Shown one piece after another: positions 1 through 8,291 of a stretch of DNA of 44,690 nt. A program made the translations under genes and the position numbers. The stretch comes from Azoarcus sp. Aa7 (GTDB lineage: Bacteria; Pseudomonadota; Gammaproteobacteria; Burkholderiales; Rhodocyclaceae). The stretch spans positions 1 to 44,690 of the forward strand of contig NZ_QVLR01000017.1 of the NCBI RefSeq assembly GCF_014822185.1, read 5' to 3'. Each line of letters opens with the position of its first letter. Position 1 is the first letter of the stretch. The notes beneath the pieces are model-generated. The model made no database searches. It saw only the letters and a list, made by a program, of their open reading frames with translations, and was not told the DNA's origin.

Positions 1-127
1 TGATCGCCGCGACACTCGGCCACCATGCGCACCGCACGCTCACGGACTTCGGGGGAGAACTTCACTGACTTCTTCATGGCTCTATCTTCTCAAGAGTTAG
101 AGCCTCCACCAAACCCGGGGCGATTCA
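1..127 (-). mobile_element. IS3-family insertion sequence, 5' end with start of orfA
   Basis: An open reading frame starts at ATG 77-75 on the minus strand and runs off the window. Its first residues, MKKSVKFSPEVRERAVRMVA, are typical of the helix-turn-helix OrfA of IS3-family transposases. Outside the start codon, positions 103-127 read on the minus strand as TGAATCGCCCCGGGTTTGGT and onward, which resembles the terminal inverted repeat of this IS group, so the element boundary is probably at 127. Only the first 25 codons are visible; OrfB and the other end lie outside. A nearly identical terminus (23 of 25 bases) occurs at 44191-44215. Confidence 0.75.
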
Positions 128-463
128 CCATAGCGGATGATGGGACGCTTAGCCATGCGGGCTTCTTCTGCCGTGTGCACTCCAAACCAGCAATGATGAT
201 CGAGCGAGAAATGCGAGGCGTTGCCGCGCCGGAGATCGCTGACACGAGGCTGCGTAAAGCTGCAGAGTTCGACCGCTTGCTGCTGTGTCTGCGATCAGCG
301 TCCTGATCCGGGAAATGAAGTCATCGCTCAGACGCTGCGTCATGGGGCCCTGCGTGGCACGAGGTTCGGTTTGTGTGTAGTCATACGGCATTATGCCATT
401 CATGGCATAAGCGCACCGCTACCAGTCCGAGCGGAGTTGGCTACTTGCGCTTGGTCAGCGAGT
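128..463. other. IS-flanking stretch without a recognisable gene
   Basis: An 84-residue minus-strand reading frame (149-403) fills much of this stretch, but I recognise no domain in it and its C-terminal half is arginine- and serine-rich like a shadow frame. Its start codon lies inside a perfect palindrome (391-410). The stretch may be debris of a gene cut by the IS3-like element ending at 127. No RNA gene was seen. Confidence 0.35.
391..410. promoter_or_regulatory. Perfect 20-bp palindrome, operator-like
   Basis: Arms TTATGCCA (391-398) and TGGCATAA (403-410) are perfect inverted repeats around TTCA. A nested GGCAT-T-ATGCC occupies 388-398. The symmetry looks like a dimeric regulator site. 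It sits at the start of an unrecognised minus-strand frame, so its target gene is unknown. Confidence 0.35.
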
Positions 464-550
464 GTAGGGCCGAAAAGCGAAGCGCCTTTAGTCGAATGAG
501 GAGCTCCTGTGTATCGACATCCGGCGGATAACGCCTGCGGCTCATCCGCC
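464..550. repeat. Dispersed REP-like repeat, degenerate copy 1
   Basis: The stretch begins GTAGGGCCGAAAAGCGAAGCGCC and ends with GGCGGATAACGCCTGCGGCTCATCCGCCC (written here in part). It is a diverged relative of the element at 11324-11418. Its right part abuts and slightly overlaps the end of the DUF1835-like gene. Confidence 0.55.
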
Positions 551-1336
551 CGGCGTCAGCAGTCTGACCTCGGCCCCGTCGAGCGATTCCGCAGGCCCAC
601 GCCACAGCAGTCGTCCGCTCCGCGCAAGGCACCGCAACCGCCAAGCGAAGAACACGTCGCCGAGAAACTCGTCGCAGTCCCACATCGCCGACCCAACCGC
701 CTGTCCGGCGGGCTGCCAGTCGTCATCGCACTGCACGAGCAGCAGCCCGTCGTAGTAGTCGTCGCCATGATGGCTGACGCGGCCGTCGACCCAGCGCCGC
801 ACGCCGGAGGCGATCGCCGCATTACGCTGCCATTCCAGCGCAAGCCGTGCGATCTCCGCCGAGTCGAGTACACGCGTCCGGGCCAGCAGCTCGCCGAACT
901 CGGCCGGCTCGAACTGGCTCACCGCCCGCCGGCCGCGGGCATCTGCCCCCGGCTCGACGGCCTCGACGAGGCGAACGTCCTCCGCCGTCGGCGGCAACAC
1001 CGCGCACAGGCGCCGCAGCCACAACTGCGACGAACTGTGCGCGCCGGTCCAGATGAACAGCGTGCCGTCCCGCGCCGCGTCGGCGGCCTGCCGATAGCGT
1101 TGCTCCTCCTCGTCGAACTCGCCGACCGTCGGCGGCGCGTCGGGTAGCAGTTCCGCCCAGTAACGCGCGCGGCTTGCCGGGCCGTCGGGAGTTCCGAGCG
1201 CGTGGAGGGGGCCGAGGCAGTAGATGTCGCGAAAGCGCAGGATCGGCGCGGTCTCAGGCGTGCCGATCGCCATCGCATCGCGTAGCACGCCTGCGGCGGT
1301 GTCGCCGAGGACCAGGTGGATCGTTCTGTCTGTCAT
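542..1336 (-). CDS. DUF1835-like domain protein
   Basis: The protein is about 264 residues when started at the ATG at 1336; an alternative ATG lies 8 codons upstream at 1360. The N-terminus (TIHLVLGDTAAGVLRDA, then FRDIYCLGPLH) matches the DUF1835 pattern as I know it, and the C-terminal half with the FFAWRLRCL segment would correspond to the companion DUF3658 region. The molecular function of this family is not established. It has no signal peptide or membrane segment and is probably cytoplasmic. It is transcribed away from the DUF29-like gene at 1537 and shows no link with the catabolic genes further right. Confidence 0.7.
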   Translation of the reverse strand: MTDRTIHLVLGDTAAGVLRDAMAIGTPETAPILRFRDIYCLGPLHALGTPDGPASRARYWAELLPDAPPTVGEFDEEEQRYRQAADAARDGTLFIWTGAHSSSQLWLRRLCAVLPPTAEDVRLVEAVEPGADARGRRAVSQFEPAEFGELLARTRVLDSAEIARLALEWQRNAAIASGVRRWVDGRVSHHGDDYYDGLLLVQCDDDWQPAGQAVGSAMWDCDEFLGDVFFAWRLRCLARSGRLLWRGPAESLDGAEVRLLTPGG

Positions 1337-1536
1337 TGTCTGATTACCGGTCTGCGGCATGTGCCGCGTCCGCCGGTAGACTCGGCCGGCGGGCGACGGT
1401 TCTCCCCGTGGGGTCGAACGCCCTCCTCAAGCCCATCGTCGCGCATCGTAGATTTCGCAAGGCCGGGATCCTTTGCACTGGTCGACGTCTAAGGGAGACC
1501 GAGTAAGGCAAATCCAGGATACACGGAGATCCGATC

Positions 1537-1968
1537 ATGTCTGCCTACGATCAAGACCTCGCGGCCTGGGCGGCCGAGCAGGCTCAGTTGCTGCGAAGTG
1601 GACAACTCGCGCAGCTGGATACCGAGCACATCGCCCAAGAGCTGGAGTCGGTGGCCCGCAGCGAGCGACGTGCGCTGGCGACCTGCATGTCGGCCCTGCT
1701 TGCGCTGCTCCTCGCCGGACAATATCAGCCCGAGCGCCGAACTGCGGTGTGGCATGCGACGATCCGCGCCGAGCGGAGGGAGATTCGGCAATTACTGGAG
1801 GAGTCGCCCAGTCTGGCGGCGAACCTGTCGGCGGCACGTTGGCGGGACATGGTCTGGAGCAGCGCCTTTGCGGAGGTGGTCACCGAGACCGGCCTCGACG
1901 CACTCCCGGTGACCTGCCCGTGGTCGCTGGCGGAGGAGGTGCTCGCGGACGGGTGGCTGCCGACCTGA
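1537..1968 (+). CDS. DUF29 family protein
   Basis: This 143-residue protein starts MSAYDQDLAAWAAEQAQLLR and continues with LDTEHIAQELESVARSERR, the typical start and helix pattern of DUF29 proteins (YDxDxxxWxxEQAxLLR...NIAEEIE). DUF29 proteins are small, helical and of unknown function, common in cyanobacteria and proteobacteria. The length is normal for the family. It is a single-gene unit, followed at 2062-2080 by a short hairpin and T-run that could end its transcript. Confidence 0.8.
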   Translation: MSAYDQDLAAWAAEQAQLLRSGQLAQLDTEHIAQELESVARSERRALATCMSALLALLLAGQYQPERRTAVWHATIRAERREIRQLLEESPSLAANLSAARWRDMVWSSAFAEVVTETGLDALPVTCPWSLAEEVLADGWLPT

Positions 1969-2037
1969 ACCCGTGCCGCACGTCGGCTGCCCGTGTGGGG
2001 TCAATAATTCATGTTCGGAGGGTGGGAGACGATCCGG

Positions 2038-2066
2038 TGAGCCGAATAGGGCTTATATTCGGCTCA
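2038..2066. promoter_or_regulatory. Palindrome at the 3' side of fic (copy A)
   Basis: TGAGCCGAATA (2038-2048) and TATTCGGCTCA (2056-2066) are perfect 11-bp inverted arms. The 9-bp core arms GAGCCGAAT/ATTCGGCTC with a 9-base spacer are repeated with exactly the same spacing at 3287-3313, on the other side of the Fic gene. Conserved half-sites with conserved spacing but different spacer sequence argue for a protein-binding site. Confidence 0.6.
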
Positions 2067-2080
2067 TTTTATGAGCTTTT
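2062..2080 (+). terminator. Short hairpin with T-run after the DUF29 gene
   Basis: GCTCAT (2062-2067) and ATGAGC (2071-2076) form a 6-bp stem with a TTT loop followed by TTTT. It overlaps the right arm of the larger palindrome at 2038-2066, so terminator and operator roles could be combined. The stem is short and the call is tentative. Confidence 0.4.
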
Positions 2081-2081
2081 G

Positions 2082-3261
2082 CTAGGAATCTCTAACTTGG
2101 AGATTGCCCTGGGCGGGCCAGCGAATCTGGTAACGGGTGGAACGGCCCCCGCCGGGAAGTTTTTCCAGACAGCCCTTGTCCACCAGGTCGGCCAAGTGGC
2201 GCGTCGCCGTGGCCTTCGAAACTTTTGCAACGGCTTGGTACTGCACGGCGCTGATGCCATGTTCGAAACCGCCCCGGCCGGGCTGATCGCCATCGAGCAG
2301 ACGGTTGAGTACCTTGATCTGTTCCGGGCTGAGTCCGTGGGTATGGTGCACCAGCCAGAAGCGGCTCTTGCCGAGTAGCCGGTCGATTTGCGCGGACGCC
2401 GTCTCGATGGCGCGCAGCAGGGTGAGCAGGAACCAGTGCAGCCAGGGCCGTGAGGTCGAGCGGGACTGCCGACGCAGTCATCTTCTGGGCGGTTTCGAGT
2501 TGAGCGTAGTAGCCCTTGCGGTCCGCAAGGATGGCCACCGACATGGCGTAGAAGCGGATGCTTTGCTGTTCGCCCTGAGCCAGGGCGAGATCGGTGAGTG
2601 CGCGCGTAATGCGACCGTTACCGTCGTCGAAGGGATGCACGGTGACGAACCAGAAGTGGGCCAGCGCCGCACGCAGGAGGGGGTCCAGGGCACCGTCACT
2701 GCCGCTGGCGTTGAACCAGGCGATAAAGTCGGCGACGCGTGCCTCCAGCCCTTCACGCGGCGGGGCTTCAAAATGAACGGTGGGGCGGTCGATGCGGCCG
2801 GAGACGACCTGCATGGGTTCTGCGCCGCGCCAATCGCCAATGTGGATCCGGCGCCCGAGGAAACCGTCATCTCCGGTGAACAGCCAGGTGTGCCACTGCA
2901 GCAGGCGGGCCTCGGTGAGCGGGGCGTCGAGGTTGGCGGTGGCGTCCCACATGATCTGAGCGAGCCCTTCGCTGCGCGGTTCGGTGGGGACGTCCCCTTC
3001 GGGCAGCCCAAGGCGGCGTGCGATGCTGGATCGCACCGAGCCGACGTTCAGGGTTTCGCCTTCGATCGCGCTGGAATCGACGATGTTCTGCAGCAAGGCG
3101 TCCAGCGTGAATTCGGCACGCAGTTCGGGCTCCGAGCCGTGAGTGCGGCCCAGCAGCACCCCTTGGGCGAGCGTGACCTGCCGCAACAACGGGGCCAGCG
3201 CGCCGGCCTGCCAGGTGAAACGCGGCCAGTCGGGGTGTTGCCAGATCCAGCGGGGGGGCAT
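2082..3261 (-). pseudogene. Fic family protein, frameshifted
   Basis: Fic enzymes transfer AMP (or another nucleotide moiety) to target proteins. The reading frame holds the class II inhibitory motif SSAIEGE near the N-terminus and the catalytic core HPFDDGNGR, both intact. A C-terminal winged-helix segment (KVSKATATRHLADLV...GRSTRYQI) follows, but in another frame: one extra base around 2448-2450 (ACGG where ACG is expected) shifts the frame, after which the first frame runs on into low-complexity sequence to 2092. Removing that base restores a normal Fic-HTH protein ending at 2082. I prefer the start at 3261 (MPPRWIWQHPDWPRF), the usual family start; an ATG at 3315 lies inside an operator-like palindrome. 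The break may be a real mutation or a sequencing error. Confidence 0.75.
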
Positions 3262-3286
3262 TCGGGCAGGGGGATGGAAGAAGTGG

Positions 3287-3313
3287 GAGCCGAATCTTAG
3301 CATTATTCGGCTC
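3287..3313. promoter_or_regulatory. Palindrome at the 5' side of fic (copy B)
   Basis: GAGCCGAAT (3287-3295) and ATTCGGCTC (3305-3313) are perfect arms with a 9-base spacer, the same half-sites and spacing as copy A at 2038-2066. It lies between the two possible fic start codons and 100 bases from the divergent ATPase gene at 3416. A plausible ligand is the winged-helix domain of the Fic protein itself (inference). Confidence 0.6.
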
Positions 3314-3415
3314 ATGCAATGCGTCGAATGAACTCCTAACTATCGGTAGGGGCTCAAACCCACCACCAGGACTACCTTCTCCATCACACAAAGAAGATAG
3401 CGATGGAGACAGACG

Positions 3416-4231
3416 ATGCAGGGGGCCTTCAGTGCCGATGATCGGCGAACGGTGGATCAGCCGTACTACCTCCCGAGCGGCAACGAGATCGAGGTGTTTG
3501 AGGCGGCGCATCGCCAGCGCCTGCCGTTGATGCTCAAGGGCCCCACGGGTTGCGGCAAGACTCGTCTCGTCGAGCACATGGCGGCGCGGCTCGGGCTGCC
3601 GCTGATTACGATCGCGTGCCACGAGGACATCACCGCCGCGGATCTGGTCGGCCGGTACCTGCTGCATGGCGGTGAGACGGTGTGGGTCGACGGCCCGCTG
3701 ACCCGTGCGGTTCGCCGCGGCGCGATCTGCTACCTCGATGAAGTCGTCGAGGCGCGCGCCGACACGACCGTCGTGATTCATCCGCTCGCCGACCACCGCC
3801 GGGAACTGCACCTGGAGCGGCTCAACGAAACCCTTCGTGCGCCGGACAACTTCATGCTGGTGCTGTCCTACAACCCCGGCTACCAGAGCGTGCTGAAGGA
3901 TCTGAAACAGTCCACCCGGCAGCGCATGGTCGGCATCGAGCTCGGCTATCCCGCGGCGGAGCGCGAGGTGCGCATCGTCGTTCGGGAAAGCGGCATCGAC
4001 GAGGCGCGGGCGGTCGAACTGGTGAAGCTCGCCCACGCGATTCGCAAGCTCGATGCGAGCATGCTGCCGGACGTGTGCTCGACGCGGACGTTGGTCAGCA
4101 CGGCCCGGCTGTTGTGCGAAGGTCTGTCCCCGCGCGCCGCGGCGACGGCGGCGATGCTGTTGCCGCTGTGCGATGACGCGGAAGTCATGCGCGGGCTGCG
4201 CGAGGTCGTGAACACCTACCTGCCCGAGTAG
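3416..4231 (+). CDS. CbbQ/NorQ-type MoxR-like AAA+ ATPase
   Basis: This 271-residue protein is the usual size for CbbQ/NirQ/NorQ ATPases. Walker A GPTGCGKT lies at residues 42-49 and Walker B YLDE at about 106-109, followed by the family-typical ARADTTVVIHPLADHRREL. The C-terminal part matches the CbbQ_C-type lid region. Such ATPases form hexamers that, with a VWA partner, remodel client metalloenzymes: Rubisco for CbbQO, nitric oxide reductase for NorQD. The partner gene follows after 13 bases. No Rubisco or NO-reductase gene is in the window; the next genes are a hydrolase, an acyl-CoA dehydrogenase and a diiron monooxygenase, so the client is open. A GGAG-like ribosome site precedes the ATG. 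Confidence 0.88.
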   Translation: MQGAFSADDRRTVDQPYYLPSGNEIEVFEAAHRQRLPLMLKGPTGCGKTRLVEHMAARLGLPLITIACHEDITAADLVGRYLLHGGETVWVDGPLTRAVRRGAICYLDEVVEARADTTVVIHPLADHRRELHLERLNETLRAPDNFMLVLSYNPGYQSVLKDLKQSTRQRMVGIELGYPAAEREVRIVVRESGIDEARAVELVKLAHAIRKLDASMLPDVCSTRTLVSTARLLCEGLSPRAAATAAMLLPLCDDAEVMRGLREVVNTYLPE

Positions 4232-4244
4232 GCGGGCGGCGACG

Positions 4245-5969
4245 ATGGCCTCCGTGTCGATCGAACCCCACCCGCTACGGATGCTGGCGGCTGCCGTGGC
4301 CGGCTCGCCGGTGGCGGTCAGTTATCTGACCGAGCCCGGCGCGCGGTGCTGGACCGACGGCGAACGCATCTACCTGTCGGCCGAGCGTCAGGCGGGGGAG
4401 GGCGGACGCGAACTGCTGGTGCAGTGCGCCTTGCTCGCCGGGGGCGCGCTGAAGGCGGTCGGCTTGCGCGCACTGATCGGCAGCATCGAGCAACGCCAGT
4501 GTTTCCTGGTGCTGGAAGTCGAGCGCTGCTGCGCGTCGATCGCCGAGCGGCTGCCGCGCGCCTTCCTGAACGCCCTCGAACCGTATCGCACGGGGCAAGG
4601 TCCGCAGGACGCGGAAGAGTCGCTCCGGATCGCGCGCAGCCGCACGCGCTTGCCGAAACCGCCCGAGTGGTACGGCACCTTGCAGCCTTGGGCGGTGCTG
4701 CGCCGGAACGTGCGCGGTGGCGGCCGCAGCATGGACGCCCGCAAGCTGGAGCAACTCGAGGCGCGGCTCGGGTCGCTCGAAGCGGAGCAGGCGGACGGCG
4801 ACGAAGACGCGCTGGTGCGCAATCCGTTCTGGAAGCTGCTGTCCTCGCCGCTCGGCAAGGATGGCTTCTTCGCCCGCTTCATGCGCGAGATCTTCGACAT
4901 GCAGTCCTCGCCCGATAAGGCCGCGGATTCCGGCATCGAGGGTTCGTCGGAAATGGTCAGCGGGCGCGCGTCGCGCCATGCGTTGGATCTCGGCAAGGCG
5001 CTGCGTTCGGGGCTCGCGGTGGCGATTCCGAGTGCGCTGCTGGTGCCCGAGGGCGGTGCGCACAGCTATCCCGAATGGGATGGGAGCAAGGGACGCTACC
5101 GCCCGGACTGGACCAGTGTCGAGGAAGTGGCGCCCGCCGCCGACGAGCCGTGCTTCGACGAGACGCTGTTGGACGCTGCCACCGACCAGCCGCTGCTGCG
5201 TTCGCTCGCGAGTTTGTGTCTCGGCTTCCGTCGCCATGCCGGCCAGACCGCCGGCGACGACCTCGTGCTCGATCGCCTGATCCGCCTGGCCGTCGATCTG
5301 CGGACGGGCCATTCCGGCGACGAGCGCATCTATTCCGCGAGCCTGCGCACGCGCCGCGACCTGGGCGTGCTGATCCTGCTCGATGCGTCCAGCTCGACGC
5401 TGGAGGGCGGCGGCAACGACCGCGTCGTCGATCGCCAGGTGCGTGCGGCGTGGAAGCTGTGCCGGACCTTCGACCGGCTGGGCGACCGCGTGGCGCTGTA
5501 CGGCTTTCATTCGTGGGGGCGGACGCTGGTCCGCTTCCAGCACCTGAAGGCCTTCGATGAGCGCCTCGGCGCCGAGACGCGCAAGCGCATGGGCCGCCTG
5601 TCGGTGGCGGGCTACACGCGCAGTGGCGCAGCGATCCGCCATGCGACGGAACTGCTCGACGCGCATTCCGGTACGCCGTTCAAGCTGCTGCTGCTGATTT
5701 CCGACGGTTACCCATACGACGACCAGTACGAAGGCGAATACGCCGACCAGGACACGCGCAAGGCGCTCGAAGAGGCCCGCGCGCGTGGCGTCGCCTGCCT
5801 TTGCCTCAGCGTCGGCAGCGATGCCGATGTGGTGCGGCTCGAGCGTGCCTGGGGATCGGCCAACTACCTCGCGATCGGCAATGCCACGGAGATGGCGGCG
5901 CGGCTGCGGGGGGCGGTGGAGCGTGCCATCGGCGCGGCTGCGCGCAAGCGGTACGTGGCGGCTGCGTGA
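4245..5969 (+). CDS. CbbO/NorD-type VWA domain protein
   Basis: This 574-residue protein carries a C-terminal von Willebrand A domain. The MIDAS motif DASSS lies at about residue 380, with the threonine segment GYTRSGAAIRHA and the family-typical LISDGYPYDDQYEGEYADQDT after it. The N-terminal 350 residues are mostly helical and acidic, as in CbbO and NorD. It is the adaptor that docks the upstream AAA+ ATPase onto its client. The pair is co-transcribed (13-base gap) and the hydrolase at 6019 follows closely. All MIDAS residues are present, so the module looks functional. Confidence 0.85.
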   Translation: MASVSIEPHPLRMLAAAVAGSPVAVSYLTEPGARCWTDGERIYLSAERQAGEGGRELLVQCALLAGGALKAVGLRALIGSIEQRQCFLVLEVERCCASIAERLPRAFLNALEPYRTGQGPQDAEESLRIARSRTRLPKPPEWYGTLQPWAVLRRNVRGGGRSMDARKLEQLEARLGSLEAEQADGDEDALVRNPFWKLLSSPLGKDGFFARFMREIFDMQSSPDKAADSGIEGSSEMVSGRASRHALDLGKALRSGLAVAIPSALLVPEGGAHSYPEWDGSKGRYRPDWTSVEEVAPAADEPCFDETLLDAATDQPLLRSLASLCLGFRRHAGQTAGDDLVLDRLIRLAVDLRTGHSGDERIYSASLRTRRDLGVLILLDASSSTLEGGGNDRVVDRQVRAAWKLCRTFDRLGDRVALYGFHSWGRTLVRFQHLKAFDERLGAETRKRMGRLSVAGYTRSGAAIRHATELLDAHSGTPFKLLLLISDGYPYDDQYEGEYADQDTRKALEEARARGVACLCLSVGSDADVVRLERAWGSANYLAIGNATEMAARLRGAVERAIGAAARKRYVAAA

Positions 5970-6018
5970 GTACCAAGCTGATATCGAAACGACCCCAACA
6001 GAGAGAAGGATCAACAAG

Positions 6019-6897
6019 ATGAAACATGAGCTGAAACGCGGTGCCGTCCAGGCCAACGGGCTGGAGTTCCACTATCTGGAGCAGGGCGAGGGGCCGCTGG
6101 CGCTGTTGCTGCACGGCTTCCCCGACAGCGCGATGACCTGGCGCCATCTGATGCCGGTGCTCGCCGCCAAGGGCTATCGCGCGGTCGCTCCATATATGCG
6201 TGGCTATGCGCCGACGACGGCGCCGGACATGTCGGCGCTGGATGCCGTGGGGCTGTTCGTCGGCTTGGGCGCGGACGCGAACGCGCTGCACGCGGCCTTG
6301 GGTGGCACCGAAGAATCGGTCGTGATCGGCCACGACTGGGGTGCCGTGGCGACCTACTCGGCCGCACTGCAAGGGCCGGCGCTGTGGAAACGCGTCGTGA
6401 CGATGGCCGTTCCGCCGCTGAAGGTGCTGGCGCGCCGGCATTCGAGTTTCGCGCAGCTGAAGCGCTCCTTCTACATGTGGTTCTTCCAGATGGCGGCGGC
6501 AGGCGAGGTCGTCGCCGCCGACGACTTCGCCTTCCTCCGCGAATTGTGGGCGGACTGGTCGCCGGGTTACGACGCGCGCGAGGATCTCGCAGAAGTCGGG
6601 CGTTGCCTCGGCGACCGCGCGCACCTGAGCGCGGCGCTGGGCTACTACCGCGCCTTCTTCGATCCGGCCGGCTTTACGTTTGCCTACGGCGAGGGCGCCG
6701 GGCCGCTGTCCCAGCCGCTGCTGTACCTGCACGGCGCTCGCGATGGGTGCATCGGGCTGGATCAGGACGCGATGGCGGAAGCGCTCGCCTGCGCAGGTCC
6801 CGGTTCCAGGGCCTTGCTGGTGCCCGAAACGGGGCACTTCCTGCACCTGGAAAGTCCGGAATTCGTCAGTAAGCAGATCATCGAGTTCATTGGGTAG
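6019..6897 (+). CDS. Alpha/beta hydrolase, epoxide-hydrolase-like
   Basis: A 292-residue protein starting at ATG 6019 behind AGAAGGA; the longer open frame upstream overlaps the VWA gene. Family marks: LLLHGFPDSAMTWRHLMP (HG oxyanion region), the nucleophile elbow GHDWGAV with Asp as nucleophile, and a late GHFLHLE supplying the catalytic His. An Asp nucleophile in GHDWG is typical of epoxide hydrolases and haloalkane dehalogenases rather than esterases. It lies 50 bases after the VWA gene and is probably co-transcribed. Hydrolysis of an epoxide formed by a monooxygenase would fit the neighbourhood, but the substrate is inferred. Confidence 0.8.
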   Translation: MKHELKRGAVQANGLEFHYLEQGEGPLALLLHGFPDSAMTWRHLMPVLAAKGYRAVAPYMRGYAPTTAPDMSALDAVGLFVGLGADANALHAALGGTEESVVIGHDWGAVATYSAALQGPALWKRVVTMAVPPLKVLARRHSSFAQLKRSFYMWFFQMAAAGEVVAADDFAFLRELWADWSPGYDAREDLAEVGRCLGDRAHLSAALGYYRAFFDPAGFTFAYGEGAGPLSQPLLYLHGARDGCIGLDQDAMAEALACAGPGSRALLVPETGHFLHLESPEFVSKQIIEFIG

Positions 6898-6951
6898 CCG
6901 ACGCCGAACGCGAGCCGCCTGCGGTTTATCCGTCGCTCAAGCGTAAAAATA

Positions 6952-6998
6952 GTACGCTACAGAATTATCTTGATGCGTTCAAAATCGTACGCTACCAT
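6952..6998 (+). promoter_or_regulatory. Promoter of the acyl-CoA dehydrogenase/monooxygenase operon
   Basis: A -35 TTGATG (6970-6975), 17-base spacer and -10 TACCAT (6993-6998) precede the gene at 7032. GTACGCTAC occurs twice, at 6952-6960 and 6987-6995, 35 bases apart; the second copy overlaps the -10. CGCTACCATAC (6990-7000) recurs in the promoter of the thiolase-etf operon on the other strand at 27115-27125, which suggests shared control. Confidence 0.55.
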
Positions 6999-7031
6999 AC
7001 GTAAAACTCAACGGACGAGACGGAGCACACC

Positions 7032-8207
7032 ATGATCAAGCGCAGCCTGTTCAGTGAAGAGCACGAGATGTTTCGAGACACGGTGCGCAAGTTCATCGAC
7101 CGGGAAATTCGCCCCTACCACGCGCAGTGGGAAAAGGACGGCATCGTGTCGCGCGAGGTGTGGCGCAAGGCCGGTGACGCCGGACTGCTGTGCTGCACGG
7201 TGGACGAGCAGTACGGCGGCCTCGGGCTGGATTACCTCTTCGACGTGATCGTGTTCGAGGAGATCGCGAAGTGCGGCTACACCGGCCCGGGCTTCCTGAT
7301 CCACTGCGACCTGGTGGCGACCTACATCAAGTCCTTCGGCACCGACGCGCAGAAGCGCCAGTGGCTGCCGCGGATGGTGAGCGGCGAGGCGATCGGTGCG
7401 CTTGGGATGACCGAGCCGCATGCCGGCTCCGACCTCAAGAACATCCGCACGCGGGCGGTGCGCGACGGTGACGACTACGTCATCAACGGGCAGAAGGTAT
7501 TCATCTCCAATGGTCAGATGTGCGACGTGCTGGTGCTCGCCGCGAAGACGGACCGCGACGCCGGCGCCAAGGGCATCACGCTGTTCCTGGTCGATACCAG
7601 CCTGCCCGGGTTCAAGCGCGGCAAGAACCTGGAGAAGCTGGGCCTCAAGGCGCAGGACACGTCCGAGCTTTTCTTCGAAGACCTGCGCGTGCCGGCGAGC
7701 GCGATCCTCGGCGAGGAAGGGCAGGGCTTCGCGATCATGATGACCAAGCTCGCGCAGGAGCGGCTCGCGCAGGCGATCCGGTCGGCGGCGGTGGCGGAGG
7801 AGGTGATCGGTTACACGGTCGACTACACCGCCAATCGCGAAGCCTTCGGCAAGACCATCGGCGACTTCCAGAACACCCAGTTCAAGCTCGCCGAACTGCA
7901 TACCGAGTCGGTCATCGGGCGCGTTTTCACCGACCGCTGCATCGAATTGTTCATGCGCGGCGAGCTCGATGCGCTCGACGCGGCGATGGCCAAGATGTGG
8001 CTGTCGAATCTCCACTGCAAGGTGGTCGATGAATGCCTGCAGCTCTTCGGAGGCTGGGGCTACATGTGGGAATACCCGATCGCGCGCGCCTACGCCGACG
8101 CACGCATCGTAAAGATCGCCGGGGGCTCCATAGAAATCATGAAGTACCTGATCGGGCGAAACCTGTTTGCCGAGAAGAAGCCGCGCGAGCTCAGCAACGC
8201 CTCGTAG
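7032..8207 (+). CDS. Acyl-CoA dehydrogenase, long-chain (LCAD)-like
   Basis: A 391-residue flavoprotein that would introduce a 2,3 double bond into an acyl-CoA and pass electrons to ETF (etfAB at 24179-25865). Typical marks are ALGMTEPHAGSDLKNI (FAD/substrate binding), FISNGQ and NREAFGKTIGDFQNTQFKLAEL. The C-terminal FGGWGYMWEYPIARAYADAR is characteristic of the LCAD branch. At the usual SCAD/MCAD catalytic-Glu site it has KIAGGSIEI, with Gly; LCAD and isovaleryl-CoA enzymes instead use a Glu further upstream, which fits the EEVIGYTVDY helix here. It is the first gene after a clear promoter and heads the monooxygenase/ring-cleavage operon. Confidence 0.88.
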   Translation: MIKRSLFSEEHEMFRDTVRKFIDREIRPYHAQWEKDGIVSREVWRKAGDAGLLCCTVDEQYGGLGLDYLFDVIVFEEIAKCGYTGPGFLIHCDLVATYIKSFGTDAQKRQWLPRMVSGEAIGALGMTEPHAGSDLKNIRTRAVRDGDDYVINGQKVFISNGQMCDVLVLAAKTDRDAGAKGITLFLVDTSLPGFKRGKNLEKLGLKAQDTSELFFEDLRVPASAILGEEGQGFAIMMTKLAQERLAQAIRSAAVAEEVIGYTVDYTANREAFGKTIGDFQNTQFKLAELHTESVIGRVFTDRCIELFMRGELDALDAAMAKMWLSNLHCKVVDECLQLFGGWGYMWEYPIARAYADARIVKIAGGSIEIMKYLIGRNLFAEKKPRELSNAS

Positions 8208-8291
8208 CGGCTCGTCGGCGAACAGCCAGGCGCAACCCCAGAGAGAGCCCGGTAACGGCACCCAAAGCCGGACCGGATTGGAGACAAGAAG

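Noticed and set aside
3416-5969. Rubisco activase or NO-reductase accessory operon
   Set aside because: No cbbLS, cbbM or norCB genes are present in the window, so I keep the call at family level.
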